Positions 1 to 10,409 of a DNA stretch of 64,000 nt are shown here, piece after piece. Position 1 is the first letter of the stretch; each line of letters starts with the position of its first letter. This DNA comes from Tretioscincus oriximinensis (taxonomy: Eukaryota > Chordata > Lepidosauria > Squamata > Gymnophthalmidae), in assembly GCA_022410635.1 (NCBI GenBank), contig JAJVDF010000018.1, positions 2,871,190 through 2,935,189 of the forward strand, read 5' to 3'. Both the position numbers and the translations under genes were made by a program. The notes beneath the pieces are model-generated. The model made no database searches. It was not told where the DNA came from and saw only the letters and a program-made list of their open reading frames with translations.

Positions 1-34
1 GATCCAGTATGGCTCTTCTTATGTTTTTATGTCC
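1..34 (+). mobile_element. CR1 LINE 3' end fragment
   Basis: The window opens inside the extreme 3' end of a CR1-type LINE. The words for 'gatccagtatggctcttctt' followed by an 'atgtttttatgt' tail match the 3' ends of the better preserved CR1 copies near 10.39 and 12.05 kb. The rest of the element lies outside the window. Confidence 0.75.
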
Positions 35-165
35 TTATCTTGGGATATATGGAATAAGGGCCATGCTTCCTGTCTGCACAGTAGTGTAGGCTAGGACAGC
101 AGACCTCTGNAATGGGTGTCTGCTGTAGAGCGGATGCCAGCCCCCCATTCCAAGATATATCCCGG
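35..165. repeat. Palindromic repeat with 'gggatatat' arms
   Basis: An inverted repeat whose left arm (about 38-55) and right arm (about 146-168) both contain the gggatatat/atatatccc core. The same core recurs in the palindromic family C elements (see 29,043). It is probably a MITE or a decayed copy of one. I see no clear target-site duplication. Confidence 0.45.
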
Positions 166-173
166 AATTAAAG

Positions 174-277
174 CCGGCTGCNTGAATATTCTGGAATGAA
201 TCAGTCCACAAAGTGCTTTATTATGGAATAGCCAGTTACAGTGGAATAAATAAGAGATGTGGGGATGCAGCCTTTNA
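174..277. mobile_element. Short MITE, family B (GGCTGCA ends)
   Basis: The segment starts ggctgcntgaatattctgga and ends ggggatgcagcc, so it has inverted GGCTGCA/TGCAGCC ends. The interior has several 'ggaata' words. A sister copy with the same ends interrupts the Bov-B LINE at 45,397-45,514, which supports mobility. Confidence 0.5.
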
Positions 278-292
278 CTGTTAACAGAGGTC

Positions 293-380
293 CTATCCCC
301 AGTGAGCCATATTTTGGGCTATATCTCAAAATAGGAACCTGCCATCTTTATGGCTAGTGTGCACTATGGCTCAGGCCTAA
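293..380. mobile_element. Family C palindromic element, partial
   Basis: It contains 'ccccagtgagccatatttt' followed by 'gggctatatctca' and a degenerate return arm. This is the same layout as the complete family C copy at 29,043-29,209. Confidence 0.5.
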
Positions 381-384
381 ATGA

Positions 385-913
385 TAGACTTTAACTTTTT
401 GATGATCAGGGAAATCATTCTAANTCAGGCTCCAGAAAGACCTCCATGCCTCATTAAGCAATGATGTCTGTGTGACAGATGTCACTGTAAAAATACAGTA
501 TGCTAAATTAGGGGATTGCTTTGCTGGCAATTCTAAGGCATTTAGTCTTTCCATATATTTTGTTTACGATGGAAAAATGAACGTTTAAAAAAGATGTAAA
601 GAGAAAGATCACTTCAAAGAGTAGCTTAGCATTTCTGTAGTTTTCTCTGTGATTTTGCTTTTCTGTTTGAAAGGGCTAATTGCTTTATCATAGTTGCATA
701 GACACACACAAAATTTTAATCCATTGTTTTGGAGCAAGAAGCAATATGTGGCAATTCTACCTAATATGGCAATTAACACTTAGAGAAAANAGAAAGGGGA
801 AATATGATGTAATGTGAATGCCATTAGTGACTTAGGTTATGCAGTAGATTCTGTAAGTTGAGTTAGTGACAGTGAATGAATTGAATACATTGCAAATTTT
901 ACTAAAATGGTGA
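385..913. other. No feature recognised
   Basis: AT-rich sequence with no open frame, repeat or hairpin that I could support. Confidence 0.5.
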
Positions 914-1210
914 TTGAGAAGAACTAGGTTTTTATACCCTGCTTTTCTTACCCAAAGGGACTCAAGGCAGCTTATAAGGGTATTTTTCGCTCGAAGGNTT
1001 ACATTCTATCTTTCCCACCAGGCTGTGGTGGTTACCATTTATCTAGTTACAGTCTATTGCAATTTCTTGCAATTCTTGCTTTCAAATAGCTGGGTTGGCT
1101 AGACTAGTAGAAGGTGCTCACCTCTCCTCACATCCAACACAGGGCTTAGAAACCTGATTATCTCAGATGAGAGACCGTCTCCTTAGTGACTGAGCCTTGG
1201 CTGCCTAGGA
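914..1210 (-). mobile_element. tRNA-headed SINE (family S2), reversed
   Basis: The plus strand begins with a 'gagaagaactaggtttttat' tail and continues through a body shared with 14,915-15,208 and 22,103-22,405. Read on the minus strand, the far end (about 1,145-1,200) resembles a tRNA gene, with a GGTTTCTAAGCCC box-B-like word. The 3' tail matches the tail of Sauria-type SINEs, which is thought to be mobilised by Bov-B. The head differs from the Sauria SINE at 13,681, so this looks like a separate SINE family sharing the same tail. Confidence 0.65.
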
Positions 1211-1460
1211 GACAGTATACAGGATTAGTTGGACTATGATACAATTCAGTAGGGCTCCTCCTCTGTTCTATAGATGCAAATGTCCCTTATGCACAAATTT
1301 ACTACTAATCTGTTTTTAATCTGCGTGGGACTAATGCTAATACAGATTAGATTCGTTCTAAATACTCCCTAAAATAGTGCTAACCAGATGAATTGATTTA
1401 TGTTTTAACACCACTTAATCCAGACAAAGTAATGGTACATATGTATGTGTGATGACCTCA

Positions 1461-1787
1461 TAAGAACATAAGAGGAGTCCTNCTGAATCAGACTGGAGCC
1501 CATCTAGTCCATCTTTCTGTTTCACACAGTGGCCCACCGATTGCACCTGGGCAATCTGGAAAAGAAGAAGGCAAAATATGCACTGGTTCTCGACATCATG
1601 CAAATGGCATTTCGGGAATCCTGCCTGTTGCCTCACCTCAGAGCCAGTATCAAGATATCAATCCTAGTAGCTATTTATACCCTTGATGTATAATTCTCTA
1701 TTAAAGCTATCCAGGCTGCTAGTTACCATCACCTCTTCTGGAAGTAAATTCCAAAGGCCGATGACCCTCGTGGTGAAAAAATATCCG
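1461..1787 (-). mobile_element. CR1 LINE 3' end, reversed
   Basis: It starts with the reverse complement of the CR1 3' terminus (taagaacataagaggagtc). It runs through the 3' UTR into the last coding codons, ending near 'gatgaccctcgtggtgaaaa'. It is homologous to the CR1 copies at 8,801, 11,251 and 37,889 and diverged enough to be old. Confidence 0.8.
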
Positions 1788-2590
1788 GTACTTACTTCTG
1801 GTCAATGGTGCCCAGTGTCACGTCACTTCCTGTGGATGACAATATGTGATGTCACTTTTGTCATTTTCTGTTGCACACTGGAAGTGACATCATAAAAATT
1901 CTGTACATGGCATATGCATATGTGAGATAATTGAGGGCTGCACCAGATTTCGGGGTCCTAGCCCGATATCTGGCTTCCGGCGGCCCCCAACACTGGTCAA
2001 CACATATAAATTGGTGGATCCTGCAGAGGAAACCATTGCTGCAAGCTCCTTAAAAAGTAAAAGATCTTGTGAGCTAGAAGTGTAACAACAATAATATAAA
2101 CAAGGCTGCATGAGGTATACGTTTGGGTAAAACAGAGAACCTTGTTGCATTTGATAGTATGGTAGATCAGATTCCGTAGTAAAAATCGGACATTTTAATA
2201 CTAATTTGATTGGAAGCACTTGATTATATCTTGTGAGGTAATTAGAATTGGTATAGTAAGAAACTTCTAAATTAAATGGCAAATAGGGGCAAGAAAATGG
2301 ATAAGACACACGATTATTGAAGCAATCTTGGGAGTTGCATGAGAATCTCATGCAGTCTACCAGATAGTAGACCCTCGCATGAGATGCGAGATCTTGTGTA
2401 GGGTTGTACCAGAGAATNTCTTCACTGTGGGCGCAGCCATTTTACCAAAAATGACATCACTTTGATGTCACTTCTGGTACTTACTTCCAGGAAAATGGCC
2501 CAGGAAGTGATGAGATAACACAGGGCTGCACCAGATTTTCAGCCTCCCTGCCAGATATTTGATTTCTGGAAGCTCCTGTCACTGTGTTGA
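1788..2590. repeat. Direct repeat pair of unknown origin upstream of gypsy remnant
   Basis: Two related blocks lie at about 1,788-1,999 and 2,478-2,590. Both contain 'tacttacttc', an 'aagtgatg/aagtgaca' word, 'gagataa' and then 'gggctgcaccagattt'. They sit just upstream of the gag-like frame, so they could be LTR or leader material of that element. Neither block shows a convincing TATA box, polyadenylation signal or terminal TG...CA, and I do not assign them further. Confidence 0.35.
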
Positions 2591-2599
2591 AGTTGGGCC

Positions 2600-4012
2600 T
2601 ACAGGAAACCAAGTAGAAAGGGATGAAACCTCTATAGCTCATGAAATAGAGTTAGACATTTTAAAATTGAAACAGTAACATGAAGAGAAGGAAATAATAA
2701 TACAGGTGGATCAAGCTGAAAGAATTAAAATGGCTGAACAGGAGGAAAGAGCTGTCAAAAGAGAGAAGGCTGAGAGAATTAAAATGGTAGAACTCAAGAG
2801 TTCAGAGTGAGATAGGGAACAAGAGGGAGCTATGTTATAATTAAAGTTACAGTAAGCACAAAGCACCACTGTAATGAAAAATCCCCATAGAGTCCTTGGG
2901 CCAGAAAGGACATGGGATGATATGAAACATTTTCCACACCATATTAAAGAGGAATGTATTCCAACATTTTTTTCTTTGGAGAGGGCATGCGAGGATCTAT
3001 ATATATATATAATAAACCTCCAACATCTCTCCACAGATATATATGTTTCTAAATTCTATCCTATAATGTTCTGGAGTGATAGTAAACCTTTGTTTATCTG
3101 TTTCTTTTAATAATTCATAATTTTGAGATTCCAAATAAACCTCCAACATCTCTCCACAGATATATATTCTGAATTATATATATATTCAAAATTATGAATT
3201 ATTAAAAGAAACAGATAAACAAAGGTTTACTATCACTCCAGAACATTACAGGATAGAATTTAGAAACACTGTAAAAAAAATAAAATGAATCTTATATGGT
3301 GGGGTCAAGGTTAAGCAAGATCCTAAGAAGTTGGATGAACGAGTCCCAAATCCACAGTATGGATGAATTAGAACAGTTGATTGGGCTCGAGCAGTTTTAT
3401 GAGATAGTGCCCAAGTACTTGAGGTGGATTATTGAGGACAAAAAAATTNGTACTGTGGCACAAGTGTCCCAATATGCAGATGAACTAGTAGTAATGAGAG
3501 GCGAGAGGAGTAGATGGACTAGAAGTGTTGTGGGGAAAGNAACTGTATTTAAAACCAATACTTTTCAATGTGGAGCAACATATGAAAAGAGAGACCCACA
3601 GTCTTATGCTGTAGTATCCAAAACAAATAATGATAAAAGAACAGGAAATAAAGATGGTATTCCAAAGCATAATGACTAGGGTAATATGTCTGATACCATT
3701 GTAGGGCTTATTACCGGTAAATTTGGTTGCCCACAATTGATCGTAAGCAGAAAGTCGCACTCAGGTTCTTACATTCAGAAGCAGCACAGTGAGTCGAGTG
3801 GGAGAGAAGCAGATGTACCTCTCACTGCTGGGTTGTTTGGTGATGACCTATCCAAACACACTGAACAGGTGTCAGTAACTATACAAAAGCCAAGTCATGC
3901 AGGAAATTGTAGAGTGTACTGATACGTTAGAGCCAGTGAGAACAAATGGTGACAGTTCAATGCAGGTTAGGCAGCTGTGTGAAGAAGTAAACTTAAGGAA
4001 TGTGGAAAGAGA
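2600..4012 (+). pseudogene. Ty3/gypsy-like gag remnant (degenerate)
   Basis: Translated pieces in order are: a Lys/Glu-rich coiled-coil stretch (about 2,640-2,820), a segment reading 'ERTWDDMKHFPHHIKEECI' (about 2,905-2,960), and then 3,296-3,679. This last frame contains LEQFYEIVPKYLRWIIEDK followed by a VSQYADELVV motif. The spacing 'LEQF...P..L..W......A..YAD..V..R' is that of the SCAN-like capsid C-terminal domain in Gmr1-type gypsy gag and its SCAN relatives. Stops, frameshifts and an inverted repeat (3,046-3,266) break the gene. The frame continues to the L1 insertion at 4,013 and resumes at 5,942. A host SCAN pseudogene is the alternative, but the downstream pol-like stretch favours a retrotransposon. 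Confidence 0.6.
3046..3266. repeat. 79-bp inverted repeat plus 34-bp direct repeat inside gag remnant
   Basis: Arms at 3,046-3,124 and 3,188-3,266 are nearly perfect reverse complements of equal length. The left arm and the spacer are each preceded by a copy of 'aataaacctccaacatctct' continuing into 'ccacagatatatat' (3,011-3,044 and 3,134-3,167). The combined direct and inverted duplication is what a template-switch event during replication or reverse transcription leaves behind. Confidence 0.8.
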
Positions 4013-4756
4013 TTTTTTTCTTCTTCTCAGCATTGTATCTTTCTTTGGCATCATCCATCGTTAATTGATCTGTAATTTCCTCCGATCAATTCATTGCTTT
4101 GTTTCTAAGATGGGAAGATCCTTGCCAAGTTTGTCTGCCCTCCATTTACAAGGACGGGTAGTGTATTCTGGTACAACTTTCTCCACATGGCCGTCACATG
4201 GATTTGATGCTTCATATTTCTATCGGCTTCTGCCCTGCAGATCCACTGTTCACAAATTTGGCATAGTCATTCAGGAGTTTCTTGCTCTTGGAAGTCATTG
4301 AAAGAAATCAGTTCTCCGTTGTTTGGGTCTAAACCAGCTTGACTAATCTTTATATTTCAAGCCAGAATGTTGGCTACAGAGCTCCTCTGATAGCTTTTGA
4401 TGGCTAATTTAGAAAGAGAGAGTTATGCTGACTAGATACTCTAGAGAAAGTTCTGTAACCATGTTCCCTCATCTTGTGTTTGGCTAGAATATCATAACGG
4501 ATTTATAATCTGGATTATTTTTTATTTTTATTATTATTATTTGACAGCACAAACAAGTAATAAGATAGTAGACACAAGTAATAACACTAACAGAAAAATA
4601 AAAACAATACAAAAAAGCATAACATGAGAATATTTAACTAAAACACACCACACTCTTCACCCTCCCTCCTTCCCACCCCATGGTTTCATATACCTTAGTT
4701 TTCCATTAAAGTGAGAAAATCAGTCTTAAACATATTTTTTTTTTGCATACATTAAC

Positions 4757-5040
4757 TAAGGCTGNGTGCACACAACGAGCTAAAAACCAGAATATAATTC
4801 CGGAATATAGTTATCGCGTGTCTGTGCACACAACGAAGCTATNTTCTGGAATATTAGCAATCGCATTTGTGCACACAAAGCTACATCCCGGAATACAGCA
4901 ATCTCGTGCACAAATGACCCCCTGCCTGATTTTGGAGGGTCTCCCTCAAAGCCAATCTGTTAGCATCAGCCCCTGAAAGCAGGCGGAGGTCNGGCTAGAG
5001 GAATTTCTGCCGAAGCAAAAGGTGGAGGCAGCCGTGTACT
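4757..5040 (+). mobile_element. Family A MITE (TAAGGCTGYGTGCAC ends), copy A1
   Basis: It begins taaggctgngtgcacacaac and contains three repeats of a 'gtgcacacaa...gctat..ccggaata' motif. It ends in GC-rich sequence with the 'cccctgaaagcaggcgga' word also found in copy A3 (30,283-31,148). The right end is not clearly defined. It lies inside the L1 insertion and is therefore younger than that insertion. Confidence 0.6.
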
Positions 5041-5509
5041 GCTGTCCCCATCCACATGGAGCCTTCTTCTGGGTAACATTTTGGTACATTGGCCATCCAC
5101 ATGCCCTTGATGAAGCTGAATTGATCTATTATCTTGGGTAATATTCCCTCTAATCTGTTTGCTAGAATTTTAACAAATATTTTGTAGTCCTGATTACCCA
5201 GATTAATCAGTCTATAAGAATNAGGGAGTTTTAAATCTCTTCCTTCTATCGCCTAATAACCTGCCACACTCCCAGCTAGACATGAACTTATACTTCCACC
5301 CTTATCCTCAAACGAGCCCAATTCCGAAACCTCCTAACTCATACCTCCACATACATTCTCATATGCATTCTGGTATGCATTCAGAATCTTACATGAACCC
5401 TCTGCTGCTGCCACCCGAAGAGAGTGGGGGGAAGGAGGGAAAAGGGAAAAAGGAGGGCCATTAACAGGGTCCTATAGGTACTTGGTGGGCTGCGATATCT
5501 CTGTGCCCT

Positions 5510-5924
5510 GCTCCTGCCACTGCATCCTTTGCTGCTCTGTACAGGTCTCGTTCTGCCGCGAGCGCTGCCCTTGGTTGTTCACCGTATGTGGTTGCTGCTT
5601 TTTGAACCCCAAAAGACTAATCTCCAGGCCTACAAAACCTCTATTCTTCCAGTCTTCTAGTTACAAGGTTCTTTACTACTGTTTCTAATTTACAACTTTA
5701 CCCTTTTAAAGTAAAACAGACTTTCTTATTCCCTCAGAGAAACACATGTTGTTGTCAGGGAAACCTGTCAAATGTCAAGGTTGTGAGATACCTAGGATTC
5801 AAAACGAGTGGTCGAGATACCAAACCTGACAGCAGTAAAGTATCTCCATTCCCAGCTCCTGCCACTGCATCCTTTGCTGCTCTGTACGCTTCTCGTTCTG
5901 CTGCGACCGCTGCCGTTGGTTGCC
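5510..5924. repeat. Duplicated 70-bp GC-rich block at the L1 5' end
   Basis: Positions 5,510-5,580 and 5,855-5,924 share 'gctcctgccactgcatcctt' and continue together to 'gttctgc.gcga.cgctgcc.ttggttg'. Because the L1 is reversed, the blocks lie at its 5' end. Tandem promoter-like units are known in some L1 5' UTRs, so this may be a remnant of such an arrangement. I infer that role; the duplication itself is seen directly. Confidence 0.65.
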
Positions 5925-5929
5925 CATAG

Positions 5930-6072
5930 TGTGGAAAGAGAAAATTTTGAACCTAAACAAAGTGATGATGAAACACTAAGAGACCTGTTTGAAATGGTAC
6001 AGACAGAAGTTGATTGTGCTCTTATCCAAACCCAAGGAAAATGTGTAGTTGTGAAGGGTCAGTTGTTTCTGG
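5930..6072 (+). pseudogene. Gypsy pol remnant downstream of the L1 insertion
   Basis: The reading frame that stops at the L1 target site resumes here. It gives an Asp/Glu-rich stretch containing QSDDETLRDLFEMVQ and ending KGQLFLE before a stop. This resembles the region between protease and reverse transcriptase in gypsy polyproteins, where a 'D.TL' segment is followed by 'G...KG.LY'. No reverse transcriptase, RNase H or integrase follows, so most of pol is lost. Confidence 0.5.
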
Positions 6073-6369
6073 AATAGATTCAAATTAAGCATACTTGTTT
6101 TAGAAAATGTGACTTATCTGAAGCATTTTCCTACTACTTTCCTACACCAAGGAGTGGAAGGAAGAGTGGGAGAGAGGAAATTTGCTCTCTATCTGTATTC
6201 CTAATTGCCTTTGCAAGTCAGAAATCTTGGCAGGATATTTTATTTTAGAAAGAGCAACCTGTCCCTTTTTTCTTTTCTTTTTAATTTCACAGCAAGGATG
6301 GAAAAGTGCCGTAACTTACTGCAGCTTGTACAGAGTCTTGGGGACATTATGAGAAGGTTTTGGAAGAGT

Positions 6370-6575
6370 TGTTAAGCTGTATCGTATGGATTCAGAATAC
6401 CCACTCTGGGACATTGTCTGTGTGTTTGGTGAAGGAGGGGGCATGAGCAGATTGTTGCTAGAGGAGGGGTATTTATGGACTAGGGTAAGCAGCATTCTGC
6501 CTGCCAGCTGCCTGTGGAAATAAATCTTATTTAATCAAAGCTATGAGAAGATCTGTTGTGTTTAGTGCCAAAGAA
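6370..6575 (+). mobile_element. Possible LTR (TATA-like and AATAAA signals)
   Basis: A 'ggtatttatggac' TATA-like word near 6,468 is followed about 50 bases later by aataaatcttatttaatca (AATAAA at 6,519-6,524). This promoter-to-polyadenylation spacing suits an LTR, and the position fits the 3' LTR of the gypsy remnant upstream. No matching 5' copy or terminal duplication was found, so the call is tentative. Confidence 0.3.
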
Positions 6576-6579
6576 GGCT

Positions 6580-7157
6580 GATTAAAAAAGAAAGAAGCTG
6601 CCTTTACCATCTGCTCTGCTGGCTACAAAGCTCACAATGAAGCTTGTTTCCCCTGCACACGCACATCTGCCCCCGATTGACAGGTGATGGCTGTCTGCAG
6701 CTCACAAAGAGGCACAATGCCCTTTGGCTTGCAAGAACATTCCAGGGGGTGACTTGGGAATTCCTCTCCCCATACCACGGCAAACTATGTTCTGCTTCTC
6801 TCAATAGGNACACTGAAAAAGTGATGGGGTAGATTTGATTTTGTGATGTGACTAAAACCAAGGTAGAGTCCAATGACAACAGTAGATCAGAATATACTGA
6901 GGTTTAGAAGGGACCTAAAAAGGAGAAAGAAAAAGGAAGATAATTACATTTTAAATACTGCTAAAGTTGAGCTTGTAGGCAATTCTGCCCTTGCCACCAG
7001 CAGCCATCTCTTTCCTCTTTTAACCTGACCTTTGACTGAAAAACTGCTCTCCCTTCCACACTTTCAGATATTGGTATTTTATTATGTTAATCTGTTTTTT
7101 ATTGTTAATAACTGCCCTGAGACTTTTGAATCTCCCTTCTGGGTGTGGTCGCTTTCG
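6580..7157. other. No feature recognised
   Basis: Two overlapping opposite-strand frames at 6,604-6,879 contain an n and no recognisable motif. I see nothing else supportable. Confidence 0.4.
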
Positions 7158-7340
7158 GAAGAAAAAAAAGAAGAGTTGGGTTTTTTATACACTGCTTTTC
7201 TCAACCCGAAAGGAATCAAAGTGGCTTCTGTTCTTCTCTTCACAACAGACACCTTGTAAATTAGGTGGGGCTGAGAAAGCGCCTTAGAACTGTGATTAGT
7301 CCAAGGCCAAGAGTCTGAACCTCTAACCATAACAGCAGAC
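7158..7340 (-). mobile_element. Sauria-type SINE, reversed and truncated
   Basis: The plus strand reads 'aagaagagttgggtttttta' and then a '...cacaacagacaccttgtaa' block followed by 'aggtggggctgagaaagcgc'. On the minus strand this is the Sauria SINE body and tail, and it matches the body of the full copy at 13,681. The tRNA-like head is largely missing. Confidence 0.7.
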
Positions 7341-7344
7341 TGGC

Positions 7345-8800
7345 AAAGACTCTTAGCTGTATAGAATCACCCTTTTGTCAATTAACAGACTATCTATGGC
7401 AAACAGGATAAAAATTATTGTTTTGGAATCCTTGTAACTTATTGTTGAAGGCAGCAGTAATTCAACCATGATAGGGGCATGAGAATTAAGAGCAATCATC
7501 AGTGAAATAAGAGTGCACTTATGCACAATGAACAGTTAGTTAGGAAGAGCCATTAGGCTCAATATCCATGTAAAACTATCCATTCGACACATAAAAAATA
7601 AGCAAACCATCGAAGCATATCCTCCCAACCTTGTTGCAGCCATTAGGAACTTCCTTATATTATGTCTTGTGTAACTTTTGGAAAATGCCCAGACCTATCA
7701 TTGGCAGATCTTAACAATCATCAGTATGGGTGAAGAATTAAGCAATTTGAGAATGCTGGAGTTGTTTTAAATTCCATTTGTTTTCAATTGCTACAAATTA
7801 TGGTAGGCAAGAGTTCCATGTAATGCTCTACTTAAAGTGGCAGCATGTTGTTTGCGTGCCAGACACTGCTATTTGGTTGCATAAACATCTTAGCCAAGGA
7901 ACTTCCACTTCCTGGCAGTGAATTTTCTCGCCAGGATAGTTTCATTGGACATAGGAAATGGTTCCAAACAAGTCCAGGAAAGGACCAGATTGCAAAATTT
8001 GTCTAAAGGGAAGCAAAAATATGGGAGTAAATGGTGTGATAGCACATGCCTGTCTTCTTTTATGGCACTCTAATGAGCAATTATGTTGCATCATGAGTGT
8101 GAAGAGGTGCACAAAACCTAATTCTCTTTTACTTATTCATCATGCCACAACAATGCTGTATAAGCAATCTCTTTCTATATTGCTGGCATGAATTCTGCAG
8201 AACCACCCCCACCCCCAGGTGCATATGCTAAAATTCAAAGATTGTACTATATAATTGTATATTTCAAAATGCATATGAGAATAGTTTTTACTTTGCTTGG
8301 TGTATAAAGCTACCTCTGTATGCACACACGCATGCGTGCGCGCGCACACACACACAGACGTGCAAGGATGAAGATTTTCAGAGGATGGAGAAAACTACGA
8401 AACAGGCTATGTATGGGCATTTCCGTATTTTCAGCATTTATGTTTAGCCCAAAGATGATACTATTAAGAGACTGTAAATGACGTAGCTGAAAGCTAAGTG
8501 TTTTTTTTAAGGAGTAAGTAGAGAGTGGGGTTGAGATCCATCTCTAAATGCATTCAGAGTTTGTAATAATTTCTTCTAAAATTACAACTTGAGTCTTACA
8601 CAACTGCTGCTGGTGGGTACCATTTTTCTTATTTGCCGTGCATGTGGACAGCAGTTTAGAGGCTAAAGCAAATGATTTTTCCCTTTGCTCATGATCAGTT
8701 TGACTTTCCCTTGCGTGCTATGTACCAATCAAGGCAGCTTTTCTTTCCCTCTCCTTCTCTGTTCACTACAGCACCAAAGCCTTTAGCAGCTCCAAAGATC
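7345..8800. other. No gene; one alternating purine-pyrimidine tract
   Basis: AT-rich sequence without supported coding content. The only distinct element is the CA/CG tract at 8,319-8,361. Confidence 0.45.
8319..8361. repeat. Alternating CA/CG microsatellite
   Basis: The run 'tgcacacacgcatgcgtgcg' is followed directly by cgcgcacacacacacag. It alternates purine and pyrimidine for about 40 bases with a central CG-rich core, a sequence class able to adopt Z-DNA. Confidence 0.85.
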
Positions 8801-10400
8801 CAGAGGCAAAAGTGAAATCACTGAACTTCTGACCAAAATATTTAATCTTTCCTTAAGATCAGGCACAGTACCAGTAGATTGGAGGGTAGCTAACGTAACA
8901 CCAATCTTCAAAAAAGGATCCCGGGGTGATCCCGGAAATTATAGATCCATCAGTTTAACATCAGTTCCACGTAAACTGTTGGAAACCATAATTAAGGACA
9001 AAATTACTAAACACNGAGAAGCACGCATTGCTGAATGAAACTCAGCATGGTTTATGCAAAGGTAAATTGTGCCTTACTAACTAGCTAGAATTCTTTGAGA
9101 GTGTTAACAAACAAGTAGATAAAGGGGATTCAGTTCATATTGTCTATCTAGATTTTCAGAAGCTTTCGATAAGGTCCCTCATCAAAGGCTCCTAAAAAAA
9201 CTCCACACTCATGATATAAGAGGACAAACTTTGTCCTGGATTGGAAACTGGCTAAAAGATAGAAAACAGAGCGTAGTAATAAATGGACAGTTCTCTCAGT
9301 CGAAAGAGGTAAGAAGTGGGGTACCCCAGGGGTTCGTACTGGGACCTTTGCTTTTCAATATATTCATAAACAATCTGGATGCCGAGGTAAATAGTGAAGT
9401 AGCAAAGATTGCTGATGACACTAAACTGTTCAGGGTAGTGAAAACTGAAAATGATTGTAAGGCGCTTCAGAGTGATCTGTTGAAATTGCACCATCAAGCG
9501 CAAATGCACTTCAATTCAAGCAAGTGCAAAGTCATGCACATTGGGGCAAAGAACCCCAGTTATTCTTACCAACTGATGGGAACCAAGCAGAAAAGGATCT
9601 CGGGGTGTTGGTGGACAATTCAATGAAGGTGTCAATCCAAAGGCAAATTCCATGTTGGGGATAATTAGAAAAGGAATAGAAAACAAGTCAGCAAATATTT
9701 TTTTGCCTCTTTATAAATCTGTGGTGAGGCCACATTTGGAATACTGTGTTCAGTTCTGGTCACCACATCTCAAGAAGGAAATTATGGAACTAGAGAAGGT
9801 GCAGAAAAGGGCAAGAAGAATGATAAAGGGTCTGGAGCACCTCCCTTATGAAGTCAGGTTGCAACATCTGAGCCCCTTCAGCCTAGAAAGGCAACGTCTG
9901 AGAGGTGATCTGATTGAAGTGTACAAAATCATGCATGGGATGGACAAGGTGAATAGAGAAAAATGTTTTCTCTATCACACAACACCAGGACCAGAGGGCA
10001 CTCCTTAAAACTGTTGGGTAGAAAAGTGAGAACAGAAAAGTAAGAACAGAGAAAGGAAAGTATTTTTTCACCCAGAGGGTCATCGGCTAGGGGAATTTAC
10101 TTCCTGAAGAGGTAGTGGTAGCTAACAGCTTGGATAGCTTCAAAACAGGACTAGACAGTTTTATGGATACCAAAGGAATAAATGGGTACTAGGATGGATG
10201 TCTGGATGCTGCCTCCGGGATGGAGCAACAGGTAGGACTCCTGAAATGTCATTTGCAGGGAGTCATGAACAGGTGCATATTTTGCTTTCTTCTGTTCAGA
10301 CTGCCCAGGTGCATCTGGTGGACCTCTGTGTGACAGAATGCTGGACTAGATGGGCTGTGGCCCGATCAGGTATAGCTTTTCTTTAGTTCTTGTTCTTATC
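8801..10400 (+). mobile_element. CR1 LINE: reverse transcriptase and 3' end (degenerate)
   Basis: Conceptual translation gives the CR1 reverse-transcriptase order. First comes VPVDWRVANVTPIFKKG (about 8,870-8,920), then YRSISLTS, then GNWLKDRKQSVVINGQFS with RSGVPQGFVLGPLLF (9,231-9,360), then ADDTKLF (about 9,410-9,430). The C-terminal part (9,652-10,008) contains VVRPHLEYCVQFWSPH and KVQKRARRMIKGL. Stops, an in-frame n and frameshifts make it inactive. The 3' UTR ends near 10,400 with short 'gttctt' repeats. The 5' end, including the endonuclease, is absent, as is usual for 5'-truncated CR1. Confidence 0.92.
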
Positions 10401-10409
10401 TGTTGAACC

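Larger units (their letters stand above)
4013..5929 (-). mobile_element. L1-like LINE insertion, reversed, with 12-bp target duplication
   Basis: The insert is flanked by identical copies of tgtggaaagaga (4,001-4,012 and 5,930-5,941). It starts on the plus strand with a T-run (the poly-A tail of a minus-strand element). At about 5,060-5,245 the minus strand encodes an L1 reverse-transcriptase stretch, including YRLINLGNQDYKIFVKILAN and later SFIKG. The LINE is internally rearranged and carries MITE A1 (4,757-5,040). Its right (5') end holds a duplicated GC-rich block (5,510 and 5,855). Removing the insert rejoins the gypsy reading frame, which confirms the boundaries. Confidence 0.75.
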
